NCBI RefSeq assembly: GCF_002127325.2 | Contig: NC_035443.2 | Coordinates: 144,102,073 to 144,166,072, forward strand | Direction: 5' to 3' | Source: Helianthus annuus | Taxonomy: Eukaryota; Streptophyta; Magnoliopsida; Asterales; Asteraceae | Length of the DNA: 64,000 nucleotides | Shown: positions 1 to 12,150 of the stretch, one piece after another | Layout: each line of letters starts with the position of its first letter | How positions within the stretch are numbered: the stretch's first letter is position 1 | Translations under genes and position numbers: made by a program | The notes under the pieces: generated by a model | Database searches by the model: none | Seen by the model: the letters and a program-made list of their open reading frames with translations, nothing else | Told to the model about the DNA's origin: nothing

Positions 1-753
1 ACCCAAACCATCCACCATGTAAGATTGTTCTCGTATAACTCAATTGTCAAGTGTTATTGTGTAAATCATGTCAAATGTCTATGTTTAATGTAAACCACCA
101 AATGTGTATGTCAATGTCAACGTGTTTATGTTCAATGTAAATCATGTAATGTGTATCCCAAAATGTATCATGTATGGTAAGCGAAATGTATCAACTTAAA
201 CCATATGTAAAATGCACAAAACAAGTCGTTGAAGTAAAACGTGGTTTAAATCAACGTTATATTCTGTGAAAAAAAATGCATGCTCTATTGATATTAACAT
301 TTATGCGGTATTGTGAAATATGCATACATCCAAGCCTTGAGACTGTGGCGATAAACCCTTAAACAAATTAAAGGTTTATCTAAGTTATGTATATCGAATT
401 CGGTCATTCCTTACAATCCTATCAAACCCAGGACTTCAGGAATGGGAGTTGTAAATTCCTATGGTACCACTACCTACTAACGAACGGCGTAGCTAATGTT
501 AATGAATGTATTGTTCCATGTTAAACAAACCAAATGTCATAACAAAATGAAGGCATGGGATGTAAACAATTGTACTAAGTATGCTATGTAAACATACGAA
601 GCAGAAATGTTCATGTAAATCAATGTGTCCATATGCTGAGTAAACATATGCAACAGAAATGTTCATGTAAATCAATGTGTCCATATGCTGAGTAAACATA
701 TGCAACATAAATGTAATGTAAATCAATGTGTCCATATGCTGAGTAAACATATG
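1..753 (-). repeat. Left LTR of element B, first segment
   Basis: Near-identical to 20301-21000 with a few substitutions. No gene. It ends inside the ~51-bp tandem array of B's LTR, where element A inserted; ATATG at 749-753 is repeated at 12146-12150. Short reading frames on the minus strand here only translate the tandem repeats. Confidence 0.9.
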
Positions 754-3561
754 TGTCACACCCCAACCGATGGCGGAATCATCGGGGCGCGGCACTGAGC
801 GAAACAGATTGTTCAGAAGTTTCCACAACAACTAACATACAATTCAGTTATATAACACGTCCCATACCGTGTCCCAAATAATAACAAGTTATCATAGAAA
901 TCAACTAAACAATATGGGAACTGTTCCGACAACTCAGATTCTTAATTATTACAGACCGAATTTAAATATTGTTTTAAGACTTCTAGACGGCTAACTGTAG
1001 ATCTTACTGACTACAGGTGCCAGTACAAGGTCTACAGAGAATTATGGCCCTGGAGCAGGTATGTGGACACTGTCCCAAGGTCACGGGCTCCTAGAAGCTT
1101 ATTATTGCCTCGCTTCCCTAGCACGCTAGTAGCTTAAACACCTGTCACATACGTTAAAATAAAAGTCAATACATATAATGTAAAGGTGAGTACACAAGTT
1201 TGATATAGCATATAAAGTTCGAAAGTTTACGCATAACCAAGCACGTACACAAGGGCAAACGATGCATGTAAATTATCAACATGGGACCATCGATACCAAC
1301 GACTTCGAGTTGACTGTCCGAGACAGTTCGCAATACATGATTACCACTGTAATCCATGCAAGTAATTGTCCTTAGCAACCCCCGTGTGAACGGGTGCTGA
1401 GTCCAAACTATAGTACTACGTTGCTAAAGCAGGCAGATAGCACTCCACGTGTAAACATAATAAACAGCAATCATTTAGTCAAGTAATACATGCAATTAGG
1501 TTAGCGTTCAAATAGTTTGTGTTGTTCGTGAATTTGATAGATTACGTATGTAACACCCAAAAGTGCTGAAAGCAAAAAGGGATCGAGTATACTCACTGTG
1601 ATTGATCGTGGATTGAGAGAAGCACTGAGAATAGGTTAGCCTGAATAGTTCGATAACAATACAATGAGTAATGCGGAAAAAGTGAACAGTAGAAACTGGA
1701 TCGGATAGACCATTCGATCGGACGGCTGTTCGATCGAGTGGGCTGTTCGATTGGGTTAAAGTCCGTTCGAACGTCCCGTTCGATCGGCCGGCTGGCTCGA
1801 TCGGCTGGTTCTTTCAAGTGGATTGTTTCTTCCTTTGATGTGAAGGATGTGTTTGTGTATGATGGTTTGTACTTTTGAAGTTTTTGCAGCATTACCTTTC
1901 AAGTTGGCCGATCGAACAGTCCGTTCGATCGGTTGGTCCAACCGATCGGTTAGCATTGCACACTTGGTAAGTTGTCACTCGATCGGGTGGCATGCTCGAT
2001 CGGGTGACATTCCAATGTTTCGAAGAGGTTAAGTGTTGAAGTATAGTATCTCATGATTCGAGCAGTAATGTTCAATCGAGTGGCGTAGTCGATCGAACAG
2101 TACCTCGTCAATACTACACTTTTGTGAGTTGGTGGGTCTAAGTGCTAGTCGATCGGTTAGCCCGGTCGATCGGCTGGGTTGCTCGATTGGTTGGGCTGTC
2201 CGATCGGACAGCCTAACCGTTCGGCCAGCATTCTGACCTGGTTAGCCTATCTCTTAACACTTGGTTATTCCCGTTACTTGGTGTGATTTGGAGATAGTTT
2301 GACTACGAGTTGAACCACAAAACTGAAGTCCCCACTTAGCCCACTGACTCGAGCAGGAATCACCCAACTCGGTCAGAGACGGTTTGGAACCTAAGTTTAA
2401 CGTTTAACCCGAAATCGGTATATCTCTCGGTAGAACCCGAATCTTGAACCATGTGTTTGTTTAGATTGATTTATAAATCGGTTCAAGTCTCGTTTTCACC
2501 GTTTTGAGTGTAAAAGAGTTGAAAGATAGATGAAAACCCGTCTTTCAATCCTTTTCCACCGTGAAATGTTAAGATCTTTGGTAGATTTTAGGTTGTTCAT
2601 GTGGAAATCGGTTAGATCTAAGTCATTCATGGTGGAATGATGCCAAACTTAGTGTTCTTGAAGAACACCATGATGACATCACCCAAGAACACCTAGATCT
2701 TGGTGATTTCACGGTTGGAATTCAGATTTTGAAAGATAGAAAGATGGAGAATCGATTAATGAACAAGATTGTACAAAGATTGGGGTGAAATACTTACAGG
2801 TTTGAGAGAAATCTGAGAAATGGCGAGAATAGAAGGCTGGTCGGTCAGAGCTTTTCCAAAAGTGGAAAGCTTGACAAGGACAGCCCTATTTATAGGCTTC
2901 CAAAAGTGGAAAGGGTTGGCTGATCGAACAGCATCCCTGATCGAGCGGCTGCCCGATCGAACAGCCTGTTCGATCGGCTAGCCTGTTCGATCAGGTTGCC
3001 CTGTTCGATCGGCTTGCCTGGTTTTGAGTGTTTCGCGACGATTTTTTGATATTTCGAGTTCGATAGTGGAGGAGTAGAGTAGGATAGAGTTTCTATTCAA
3101 ATTACTTTCAGTCCCAACTACTATATCTAACATACAAGCATCCTTACAACCTATTTTCAAAGTCGGTTTCGATTGTGTTTGATTATCCTTCGAGTCTCGA
3201 TTGATTTGATTGATTCACCACACCTTTTAACATAAAAGTAACATGCACAAGTAACACGTAAGGCACACACACACACGTATAAAAGCATTAAAATTATCCA
3301 CACTTGAGTTCGATGATTGGTTTGATTAGCTTGATCATTGATTGACTAGCTTTATTGCATTGTTACTTCCTATCATTCACAGTCGGTCATTGATTCACAG
3401 TTCGATTATCGGCCGATTAGTTTGATTATACAACACTTACTCCAAATAATATGAAAATCAAAATGAAACTAAAATGAAATTAATCTTTATTGATCTTTAA
3501 TTCCAATAACAGTCAACTCTTGACTTTGACTTTGACTTTTGGGAAAACACGGGGTGTTACA
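754..3561 (-). repeat. Left LTR of element A (3' LTR of the minus-strand transcript)
   Basis: Direct repeat of 9340-12145, starting TGTCACACCCC and ending GGGGTGTTACA. On the minus strand it holds a TATA box (2887-2894), a GTAAGT 5' splice site (2797) and two clusters of a CGATCG-centred motif (about 1690-2220 and 2920-3020). No protein gene. Short frames in it recur identically in the other LTR and have no recognisable product. Confidence 0.95.
2887..2894 (-). promoter_or_regulatory. TATA box in the LTR of element A
   Basis: TATAAATA on the minus strand, about 670 bp from the LTR start, in a context like other plant LTR promoters. The same site recurs in the right LTR at 11473-11480, which would be the active 5' promoter copy. 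A strong 5' splice site follows 90 nt downstream. Confidence 0.6.
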
Positions 3562-3575
3562 GTCTCCCCTCCTTT
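3562..3575 (-). promoter_or_regulatory. Polypurine tract of element A
   Basis: Minus strand reads AAAGGAGGGGAGAC directly before the LTR start TGTAACACCC. This is the expected primer position for plus-strand DNA synthesis. Confidence 0.85.
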
Positions 3576-3579
3576 AGGG

Positions 3580-3596
3580 AATTTCGTCCCGAAATT
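3580..3596 (-). other. PPT-adjacent hairpin of element A
   Basis: Perfect inverted repeat AATTTCG (3580-3586), loop TCC, CGAAATT (3590-3596). Equivalent hairpins stand at the same place in B, C, G and H, with paired base changes. Confidence 0.7.
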
Positions 3597-3648
3597 AGGC
3601 CGAGAACCGTACATCGCCGTGTGATTCTACAAATTTGATGCTTCAGAT

Positions 3649-6600
3649 CTATCTGAACAACTGCGGGTACTTGGCCTTCATGTCACTTTCGAGTTCCCAA
3701 GTGAACTCCGCGCCTCGTTTGCCTTCCCATCGCACTTTTACAATAGGAATGCGAGAGCGTCTGAGTTGCTTGGTCTGTCGGTCCATGATTTCGACAGGCT
3801 TTTCCACGAAGTGTAGCGTCTCATTGACCTGAAGATCGTCGAGTGGTATTATTGCGTCGTGGTCGGCTACGCATTTTCGAAGGTTTGAAATATGGAAAGT
3901 CGGGTGGACATTGCTGAGTTCCTCCGGTAATTCGAGTTTGTAGGCAACCTTACTGATCCTTTCCAGAATCTTAAAAGGTCCAACAAATCGAGGCGCAAGT
4001 TTCCCTCTTTTGCCGAATCGGACTACTCCCTTCCAAGGTGATACCTTTAGGAGTACGTAGTCGCCAACTGCAAATTCGCGGGGCTTGCGTCGTTTATCGG
4101 CGTACATCTTTTGTCTGTCCCGGGCCTTCACCAAGTTTTCCCTTATCTGGTGGATCTTGTCAGTCGTTTCTTGCAGAATCTCGGGCCCAGTCAATTGTGA
4201 ATGACCGACCTCGTGCCATACAATAGGCGAGCGACATCTCCTACCATACAAGGCTTCGAAAGGTGCCATTTCGATGCTGGAGTGATAGCTATTATTGTAC
4301 GAAAATTCGACCAACGGTAGGTGTTTGCTCCAACTACCACCAAAATCGATAACACACGCACGGAGCATGTCTTCAATAGTACGGATCGTTCTTTCAGTCT
4401 GCCCGTCGGTTTGCGGGTGGAATGCGGTACTCAAATTCAGCGTCGTACCAAGAGCTGCTTGAAAAGTTTCCCACAATCTCGATGTAAACCGAGTATCGCG
4501 ATCAGAAATGATGTCTCGAGGCGTACCATGATTCTTAATGATCTCGTCGGTGTAGATTTGGGCTAACTTGGCCACCTTATAGTCTTCTCGTATTGGCAGA
4601 AAGTGGGCTGATTTGGTTAGACGGACGACTATAACCCAAATACTGTCGTGACCTGATGGCGTGGTCGGAAGCTTAGTTATGAAATCCATGGCTATGCTTT
4701 CCCACTTCCATACGGGTATCGGCGGTTGTTCGAGTAAGCCTGAAGGTCTTTGGTGTTCAGCCTTGACTCTTGCACAAGTTAAACAGCTACCAACATATAG
4801 AGCAATATCCCTTTTCATCCCAGGCCACCAGTACTTGTAGCGAAGGTCCTGGTACATTTTGTCCGCACCGGGATGAATGGAATATCGGGATTTGTGGGCT
4901 TCGTTCATGATAATCTTTCGCAAATCTGTCCTCCTCGGAACCCAGATTCGGTCCAGATAATAGAATATCCCGTTGGCTTTGCTCACGAGCTGAGTTCCAT
5001 CGTGATAGATTCGTTCTTTCTTCAACGTATGCTCGTTAAAGCAAGCGTGTTGTGCTTCGCGGATGAGAGTTTCGAGGTTATACTGAGCCTGGATGTTTCG
5101 AACACCTATCACGTAATTCTTTCTGCTGAGGGCGTCTGCAACTACATTCGCCTTGCCTGGGTGATAACGGATCTCACAGTCGTAATCGTTGAGAAGTTCT
5201 ACCCATCGGCGTTGACGCATATTGAGTTCCCTCTGGTTAAAGATATGTTGTAGGCTCCTGTGATCGGTGAAGATCGTACACTTTGTACCATACAGGTAGT
5301 GTCGCCAAATCTTTAAGGCAAAGACAACTGCGCCTAGCTCAAGGTCATGGGTTGTATAGTTCTTCTCGTGGATTTTGAGCTGTCGAGATGCGTAAGCTAT
5401 AACCTTGTCTCGTTGCATGAGAACACAGCCAAGTCCAAGGTTTGAAGCATCACAATAGACAACGAAGTCATCGCTTCCGTCCGGCAGTGTAAGAACTGGT
5501 GCATGGCACAGCATGTGTTTGAGGGTTTGGAAAGCAGTCTCCTGTGCGGTTCCCCACACAAAAGGCTTGTCTTTATGAGTAAGGGAGGTAAGTGGTACAG
5601 CAATCTTTGAGAACCCTTCGATGAATCGCCGGTAGTAACCGGCTAATCCGAGAAAAGAGCGAACTTCTGACGGATTCTTTGGCGTAACCCATCCCTTGAC
5701 TGCCTCAATCTTTGCAGGATCAACGTGTATACCCCGACTATTCACAATGTGACCCAGAAATTGAACCTCCTCCAACCAGAATTCACACTTGGAGAATTTG
5801 GCGTAGAGTTGGTTTCCTTGAAGCAACTCGAGAACCAATCGCAAATGCTGCGCATGTTCGGCCCTCGATCTGGAATAGATCAGGACATCGTCGATAAATA
5901 CAATGACGAAACGGTCTAAGAACGGTTTACACACGCGATTCATCAGATCCATAAAGACCGCGGGTGCGTTGGTCAAACCAAAAGGCATGACAACAAATTC
6001 GTAGTGGCCGTATCGGGTTCGAAAAGCGGTTTTGGGTATGTCTTCCTCTTGAATCCGCAACTGATGGTAGCCTGAACGTAGATCAATCTTGGAGAAACAC
6101 TGAGCACCTTGTAATTGGTCAAACAGATCATCGATTCTTGGTAAGGGGTATCGGTTCTTGATGGTCAGCTTGTTCAATTCCCGGTAATCAATGCACATTC
6201 GGAACGACCCGTCCTTCTTTTTGACGAAAAGGACTGGTGCGCCCCATGGAGAAGTGCTCGGGCGAATGAAGCCTTTTTCAAGTAACTCCTGGAGCTGGTT
6301 TGAGAGTTCTCGCATCTCAGATGGAGCGAGTCGATACGGAGCTTTGGCCACTGGGTTGGCTCCTGGAATAAGGTCGATTCGAAAGTCGATATCACGACTT
6401 GGAGGTAATCCAGGAAGTTCATCAGGGAACACCTGAGGAAATTCTCGGACAACGGGAACATCCTTGACTTCAACTTTCCTTTTCTTGTCCGTCTCTGCTA
6501 CAACAATGTTGGCCAAGAAGGCTCGATATTCCTTGCGGAGATATTTGCGAGCTTGAAGACATGACATGAGCTTGAGGTCTCTTGCAGTAGTTTCACCATA

Positions 6601-8268
6601 AACACATAGAATATCACCACTAGCTAGCACAAAACGAATCATCTTATCGGAACACACAACTTCAGCATGGTTTTCACGAAGAAAGTCCATGCCTACTATG
6701 ACATCGAAACTTCCGAGCTGCATTGGAATGAGATTAATCGGGAATATATGATTGTTGAGCTCGAGAGTACAATCACGGAGCACAGAATTGACAGCAATGG
6801 TTCTTCCGGTAGCGACTTCTACTTCGAAGGGTGACGAAAGATAAGAGCGCTTACGTCTAAGAAGCTTCTCAAATTCAAATGACACAAAGCAGTTATCGGC
6901 TCCAGTATCAAACAAACATGATGCATATATACCATTCACAAGGAACGTACCATTGACCACGTTGTTATCAGCTTGAGCCTGGCGTGCGTTGATGTTGAAA
7001 GTTCTGGCGTGAGCGGCTTGTTGTTGAGGCTGCTGTTGTTGTTGCTGGGGTTGTTGAGCTTCTTGTTTCACCACTCTGTTCGGGCACCGGTTTGCGAAGT
7101 GGTTAGGGTCACCACATACAAAGCAGGTCCGAACATTGTTTGCCGGGGCCTGTGCAGCTTGAGGAGCTTGAGGAGCTTGTAGCAGGGCTTGGTTAACAGC
7201 GGCTTGAGCTTGCGTTTGACGAGGACCATAGCGGCAATTCGCAGTGAAATGCCCGTAAACGTTGCAGTGGGCACAGTAACGGCAGGCCACACCCACCGGG
7301 TGATGATAAGAACATGTAGCACAGAGTGGGTGGGGGCCGGTGTACGCACGCTTAGCCGGCGGCGCATTGATCACTGGCGCAGTGCGCTGTGGTTGTTGCT
7401 GTTGTGGCGGTACTGACTGAAGAGGAGCAGCATTGGTTGCGGCGGCGCAACTCTTGTTCTTCTTTCTTCTTCTCGAGGACTTGGAGGCTTGAGCAGTAGG
7501 GTTGTCGGTTGATGCGGCAGTAACTTGATGCAACGACTTGGATGGCTTATCCCAGACACCAGCCTTAACTCGCTTGTCGTTAATCTCGGCAGCGAGTAGG
7601 TAGGTTTCCTCGATTGATGCGGGTTTGGCGGCGAACACAAAATCTGCAACACAATCCGGAAGAGCACGGATGTATTTCTTGATGGTCATCTCGGGAGTCT
7701 TGACCTGGTCTGGACAGATAATGCTCAGTTGTTTGAAACGGGCGGTGAGACCAGCGTTGTCGCCCTCCTTCTGCTTGATGGTCCAGAATTCATCCTCCAA
7801 CTTTTGGCGTTCGTGGGGAGGACAGAACTCGTCCAGCATGGTAGCCTTCAGTTCCTCCCACGTCAGCTCGTAGGCAGCGTCGTTCCCGCGCTTATTCCTT
7901 TCGGCTGTCCACCAGTCCAATGCCCACGATTGGAAGACACCGGTAGCATTGAGAGTTCGAAGATGATCCGGGCATCCGCTTTGACGAAGGGTAACTTCCA
8001 CAGAGTCAAACCAGTGAAATAAGCCTGTAGGGCCCTCTTCACCGGTGAACTCCTTCGGTCCACACGCCTTAAATTGCTTGAAACTGAACGGAGCTTTGCT
8101 GGATTCAGTGAGGGTTCGGGATTCTTCCGACGACTTGCTGGTGTTTTCGTACACCTCACTGACAGCTTTCGCTACAGACCTTGAGATGAGCTTGGCGAGA
8201 CGTCGGTCTCTCTTTTCCTGACGGGAAAGGTTTTGGCGAGTTCTTGATGATGACGACATGGTCTGCAA
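3649..8268 (-). CDS. Gag-pol polyprotein of element A (Ty3/Gypsy chromovirus)
   Basis: A single unbroken frame of 1539 codons encodes all proteins needed for retrotransposition: particle formation, cleavage, reverse transcription and integration. In order: a retrotransposon gag domain (about residues 70-230); two CX2CX4HX4C zinc knuckles (CAHC..., CFVC...); a glutamine-rich linker; an aspartic protease with DTGA (Asp 454); reverse transcriptase with FIDD (first catalytic Asp 793); RNase H with the YCDAS motif (Asp 940); and an integrase with an HHCC zinc domain and catalytic Asp 1195, Asp 1256 and Glu 1292, the last two in D-35-E spacing. The C-terminus resembles the Tekay-type chromodomain ([10 protein letters not shown]...FTWE). 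Start chosen as the first ATG of the open frame; an internal Met four codons in is also possible. One oddity: residue 1215 is Val (codon GTC at 4626-4624) where element B has the nearly invariant Asp of the [10 protein letters not shown] motif. That may impair integrase although the triad is intact. Confidence 0.95.
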   Translation of the reverse strand: MQTMSSSSRTRQNLSRQEKRDRRLAKLISRSVAKAVSEVYENTSKSSEESRTLTESSKAPFSFKQFKACGPKEFTGEEGPTGLFHWFDSVEVTLRQSGCPDHLRTLNATGVFQSWALDWWTAERNKRGNDAAYELTWEELKATMLDEFCPPHERQKLEDEFWTIKQKEGDNAGLTARFKQLSIICPDQVKTPEMTIKKYIRALPDCVADFVFAAKPASIEETYLLAAEINDKRVKAGVWDKPSKSLHQVTAASTDNPTAQASKSSRRRKKNKSCAAATNAAPLQSVPPQQQQPQRTAPVINAPPAKRAYTGPHPLCATCSYHHPVGVACRYCAHCNVYGHFTANCRYGPRQTQAQAAVNQALLQAPQAPQAAQAPANNVRTCFVCGDPNHFANRCPNRVVKQEAQQPQQQQQQPQQQAAHARTFNINARQAQADNNVVNGTFLVNGIYASCLFDTGADNCFVSFEFEKLLRRKRSYLSSPFEVEVATGRTIAVNSVLRDCTLELNNHIFPINLIPMQLGSFDVIVGMDFLRENHAEVVCSDKMIRFVLASGDILCVYGETTARDLKLMSCLQARKYLRKEYRAFLANIVVAETDKKRKVEVKDVPVVREFPQVFPDELPGLPPSRDIDFRIDLIPGANPVAKAPYRLAPSEMRELSNQLQELLEKGFIRPSTSPWGAPVLFVKKKDGSFRMCIDYRELNKLTIKNRYPLPRIDDLFDQLQGAQCFSKIDLRSGYHQLRIQEEDIPKTAFRTRYGHYEFVVMPFGLTNAPAVFMDLMNRVCKPFLDRFVIVFIDDVLIYSRSRAEHAQHLRLVLELLQGNQLYAKFSKCEFWLEEVQFLGHIVNSRGIHVDPAKIEAVKGWVTPKNPSEVRSFLGLAGYYRRFIEGFSKIAVPLTSLTHKDKPFVWGTAQETAFQTLKHMLCHAPVLTLPDGSDDFVVYCDASNLGLGCVLMQRDKVIAYASRQLKIHEKNYTTHDLELGAVVFALKIWRHYLYGTKCTIFTDHRSLQHIFNQRELNMRQRRWVELLNDYDCEIRYHPGKANVVADALSRKNYVIGVRNIQAQYNLETLIREAQHACFNEHTLKKERIYHDGTQLVSKANGIFYYLDRIWVPRRTDLRKIIMNEAHKSRYSIHPGADKMYQDLRYKYWWPGMKRDIALYVGSCLTCARVKAEHQRPSGLLEQPPIPVWKWESIAMDFITKLPTTPSGHDSIWVIVVRLTKSAHFLPIREDYKVAKLAQIYTDEIIKNHGTPRDIISDRDTRFTSRLWETFQAALGTTLNLSTAFHPQTDGQTERTIRTIEDMLRACVIDFGGSWSKHLPLVEFSYNNSYHSSIEMAPFEALYGRRCRSPIVWHEVGHSQLTGPEILQETTDKIHQIRENLVKARDRQKMYADKRRKPREFAVGDYVLLKVSPWKGVVRFGKRGKLAPRFVGPFKILERISKVAYKLELPEELSNVHPTFHISNLRKCVADHDAIIPLDDLQVNETLHFVEKPVEIMDRQTKQLRRSRIPIVKVRWEGKRGAEFTWELESDMKAKYPQLFR

Positions 8269-9339
8269 TAGACATCGCCATAGGGCTCAACACAACGAAT
8301 TCGAATCTCACTCGTCTTATCTTACTAAAGCTTAGAATCACGTCGCATCTCACGTCACGTAACACATATAAACACATAAGCACATAATCATAGAGGCACA
8401 TAAGCACAGAAGCAATTTAGAGCACATAAGCAATTACGCAAATAGAGCACTTAATTTCCTAAACACGTACGCACTTTTATCACAGAGGCTGTCAGAAAAC
8501 AGAAACCTATAACCACAAGTCGAGTGTCGTTCGTTTTGCATATCGGATAGCATCACATTGTATCGTCTAACTTAGTCGTATAGCGTAGCATAGCACACTG
8601 GTTTCGTTTAGATCACATCAACAGGGGTTTGAATCGAGATAGGATAGCAACAAAAGTCACGCAGATTGATAACAAATGGAGCAATCAACGAATCTTTAAA
8701 ACACGTAAACAGGTAAATCATATAAAATCAACGAAGCAACACTCAAAATCGGAAAATGGATTGTCTGCGGCTACTAGACTTTGACTAACCATGGCAACTT
8801 AACTATTCACAGTTGACTTGTCGTCACTTTCGACTCTAGGGGACATGTTTCTGCCTCGATTCTTGGGCATTATGCACGCGCATTCTAGGCCATACTCGTG
8901 AGTTCAGGTCGTTGGAGTCCGTCAATTGCCTTGGCGAGATAAAATAAAGTTGGAATAACTGCCAAGGTTAGGGTTTCACCCCTAGCTCAGCAATTTCTTC
9001 CTTGTTTTAAGAAAATTTAGAGGAAAGTTTTCATCAAATTACGGGTTTCAGCCCTAATTTGGTATAATTCTCCCCCGTTTGTTGATAGAAATTTGCACAA
9101 AGTAATTGGCAAAAATTTGTAATTTAGGCAGGAATTCGCGGGTTTCACTCCTAATCCCGTCCAAACTACAAAATTTGGCTCGGAGTTCGGATGTAATGAT
9201 AGAATAGAAGGAAACAGCATAAAATAAGCACATAAACTTGGTCTCTTGGTTCCTAGCTATAGTCTAGGTCTCTAAGACAGCGATCCGGACTAGATCGTGT
9301 CTAACCTAATTCCCTATAGTTATGGCTCTGATACCAATC
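8269..9339 (-). other. 5' leader of element A with PBS and hairpins
   Basis: Untranslated leader of about 1.07 kb between the PBS and gag on the minus strand. It contains three copies of a hairpin with a near-constant loop (TAGGRGTGAAACCC core) at 8961-8991, 9033-9063 and about 9131-9158. A stem beside the PBS pairs CTATAG at 9257-9262 with 9314-9319. No coding potential recognised. Confidence 0.8.
9324..9336 (-). other. Primer binding site of element A (initiator Met tRNA)
   Basis: The minus strand reads TGGTATCAGAGCC three bases inside the LTR end. This is the complement of the 3' end of plant initiator tRNA-Met, the usual primer of these elements. Confidence 0.92.
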
Positions 9340-12145
9340 TGTCACACCCCAACCGATGGCGGAATCATCGGGGCGCGGCACTGAGCGAAACAGATTGTTC
9401 AGAAGTTTCCACAACAACTAACATACAATTCAGTTATATAACACGTCCCATACCGTGTCCCAAATAATAACAAGTTATCATAGAAATCAACTAAACAATA
9501 TGGGAACTGTTCCGACAACTCAGATTCTTAATTATTACAGACCGAATTTAAATATTGTTTTAAGACTTCTAGACGGCTAACTGTAGATCTTACTGACTAC
9601 AGGTGCCAGTACAAGGTCTACAGAGAATTATGGCCCTGGAGCAGGTATGTGGACACTGTCCCAAGGTCACGGGCTCCTAGAAGCTTATTATTGCCTCGCT
9701 TCCCTAGCACGCTAGTAGCTTAAACACCTGTCACATACGTTAAAATAAAAGTCAATACATATAATGTAAAGGTGAGTACACAAGTTTGATATAGCATATA
9801 AAGTTCGAAAGTTTACGCATAACCAAGCACGTACACAAGGGCAAACGATGCATGTAAATTATCAACATGGGACCATCGATACCAACGACTTCGAGTTGAC
9901 TGTCCGAGACAGTTCGCAATACATGATTACCACTGTAATCCATGCAAGTAATTGTCCTTAGCAACCCCCGTGTGAACGGGTGCTGAGTCCAAACTATAGT
10001 ACTACGTTGCTAAAGCAGGCAGATAGCACTCCACGTGTAAACATAATAAACAGCAATCATTTAGTCAAGTAATACATGCAATTAGGTTAGCGTTCAAATA
10101 GTTTGTGTTGTTCGTGAATTTGATAGATTACGTATGTAACACCCAAAAGTGCTGAAAGCAAAAAGGGATCGAGTATACTCACTGTGATTGATCGTGGATT
10201 GAGAGAAGCACTGAGAATAGGTTAGCCTGAATAGTTCGATAACAATACAATGAGTAATGCGGAAAAAGTGAACAGTAGAAACTGGATCGGATAGACCATT
10301 CGATCGGACGGCTGTTCGATCGAGTGGGCTGTTCGATTGGGTTAAAGTCCGTTCGAACGTCCCGTTCGATCGGCCGGCTGGCTCGATCGGCTGGTTCTTT
10401 CAAGTGGATTGTTTCTTCCTTTGATGTGAAGGATGTGTTTGTGTATGATGGTTTGTACTTTTGAAGTTTTTGCAGCATTACCTTTCAAGTTGGCCGATCG
10501 AACAGTCCGTTCGATCGGTTGGTCCAACCGATCGGTTAGCATTGCACACTTGGTAAGTTGTCACTCGATCGGGTGGCATGCTCGATCGGGTGACATTCCA
10601 ATGTTTCGAAGAGGTTAAGTGTTGAAGTATAGTATCTCATGATTCGAGCAGTAATGTTCAATCGAGTGGCGTAGTCGATCGAACAGTACCTCGTCAATAC
10701 TACACTTTTGTGAGTTGGTGGGTCTAAGTGCTAGTCGATCGGTTAGCCCGGTCGATCGGCTGGGTTGCTCGATTGGTTGGGCTGTCCGATCGGACAGCCT
10801 AACCGTTCGGCCAGCATTCTGACCTGGTTAGCCTATCTCTTAACACTTGGTTATTCCCGTTACTTGGTGTGATTTGGAGATAGTTTGACTACGAGTTGAA
10901 CCACAAAACTGAAGTCCCCACTTAGCCCACTGACTCGAGCAGGAATCACCCAACTCGGTCAGAGACGGTTTGGAACCTAAGTTTAACGTTTAACCCGAAA
11001 TCGGTATATCTCTCGGTAGAACCCGAATCTTGAACCATGTGTTTGTTTAGATTGATTTATAAATCGGTTCAAGTCTCGTTTTCACCGTTTTGAGTGTAAA
11101 AGAGTTGAAAGATAGATGAAAACCCGTCTTTCAATCCTTTTCCACCGTGAAATGTTAAGATCTTTGGTAGATTTTAGGTTGTTCATGTGGAAATCGGTTA
11201 GATCTAAGTCATTCATGGTGGAATGATGCCAAACTTAGTGTTCTTGAAGAACACCATGATGACATCACCCAAGAACACCTAGATCTTGGTGATTTCACGG
11301 TTGGAATTCAGATTTTGAAAGATAGAAAGATGGAGAATCGATTAATGAACAAGATTGTACAAAGATTGGGGTGAAATACTTACAGGTTTGAGAGAAATCT
11401 GAGAAATGGCGAGAATAGAAGGCTGGTCGGTCAGAGCTTTTCCAAAAGTGGAAAGCTTGACAAGGACAGCCCTATTTATAGGCTTCCAAAAGTGGAAAGG
11501 GTTGGCTGATCGAACAGCATCCCTGATCGAGCGGCTGCCCGATCGAACAGCCTGTTCGATCGGCTAGCCTGTTCGATCAGGTTGCCCTGTTCGATCGGCT
11601 TGCCTGGTTTTGAGTGTTTCGCGACGATTTTTTGATATTTCGAGTTCGATAGTGGAGGAGTAGAGTAGGATAGAGTTTCTATTCAAATTACTTTCAGTCC
11701 CAACTACTATATCTAACATACAAGCATCCTTACAACCTATTTTCAAAGTCGGTTTCGATTGTGTTTGATTATCCTTCGAGTCTCGATTGATTTGATTGAT
11801 TCACCACACCTTTTAACATAAAAGTAACATGCACAAGTAACACGTAAGGCACACACACACGTATAAAAGCATTAAAATTATCCACACTTGAGTTCGATGA
11901 TTGGTTTGATTAGCTTGATCATTGATTGACTAGCTTTATTGCATTGTTACTTCCTATCATTCACAGTCGGTCGTTGATTCACAGTTCGATTATCGGCCGA
12001 TTAGTTTGATTATACAACACTTACTCCAAATAATATGAAAATCAAAATGAAACTAAAATGAAATTAATCTTTATTGATCTTTAATTCCAATAACAGTCAA
12101 CTCTTGACTTTGACTTTGACTTTTGGGAAAACACGGGGTGTTACA
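9340..12145 (-). repeat. Right LTR of element A (5' LTR of the minus-strand transcript)
   Basis: Near-identical to 754-3561. It carries the TATA box at 11473-11480 and the same splice-site and CGATCG motif arrays. As the upstream LTR of the minus-strand element it would drive transcription. Confidence 0.95.
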
Positions 12146-12150
12146 ATATG

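Larger units (their letters stand above)
754..12145 (-). mobile_element. Element A: complete, young Ty3/Gypsy (Tekay-like) retrotransposon
   Basis: Flanked by a perfect 5-bp target duplication, ATATG (749-753 and 12146-12150). The ends are TGTCACACCCC...GGGGTGTTACA on the plus strand. LTRs of 2808 and 2806 bp flank an internal region with PBS (9324-9336), leader, one unbroken gag-pol frame (3649-8268) and PPT (3562-3575), all reading on the minus strand. By eye the LTRs differ by one base (3390 against 11973 region) and one CA step in a short CA repeat, so insertion was very recent. It lies within the left LTR of B. Chromodomain-bearing gag-pol with long LTRs fits the Tekay/Del clade (inference). 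Confidence 0.96.

Noticed and set aside
1166..2032. Small frames in A's LTR (for example around 1593-1956) rich in Arg, Ser and Asp
   Set aside because: They arise from the CGATCG motif array and recur identically in the other LTR; there is no domain evidence.
7068..7667. Several overlapping frames within the A gag region
   Set aside because: They are other-frame shadows of the gag-pol frame.
3649..8268. Endogenous pararetrovirus (caulimovirid) origin for the RT genes
   Set aside because: Domain order gag-PR-RT-RH-IN, an integrase, LTRs, TSDs and tRNA-Met PBS identify Ty3/Gypsy retrotransposons; no movement protein was seen.
3649..8268. An env-like third gene in A or B
   Set aside because: The pol frame ends within 90 bp of the PPT, leaving no room for another gene.
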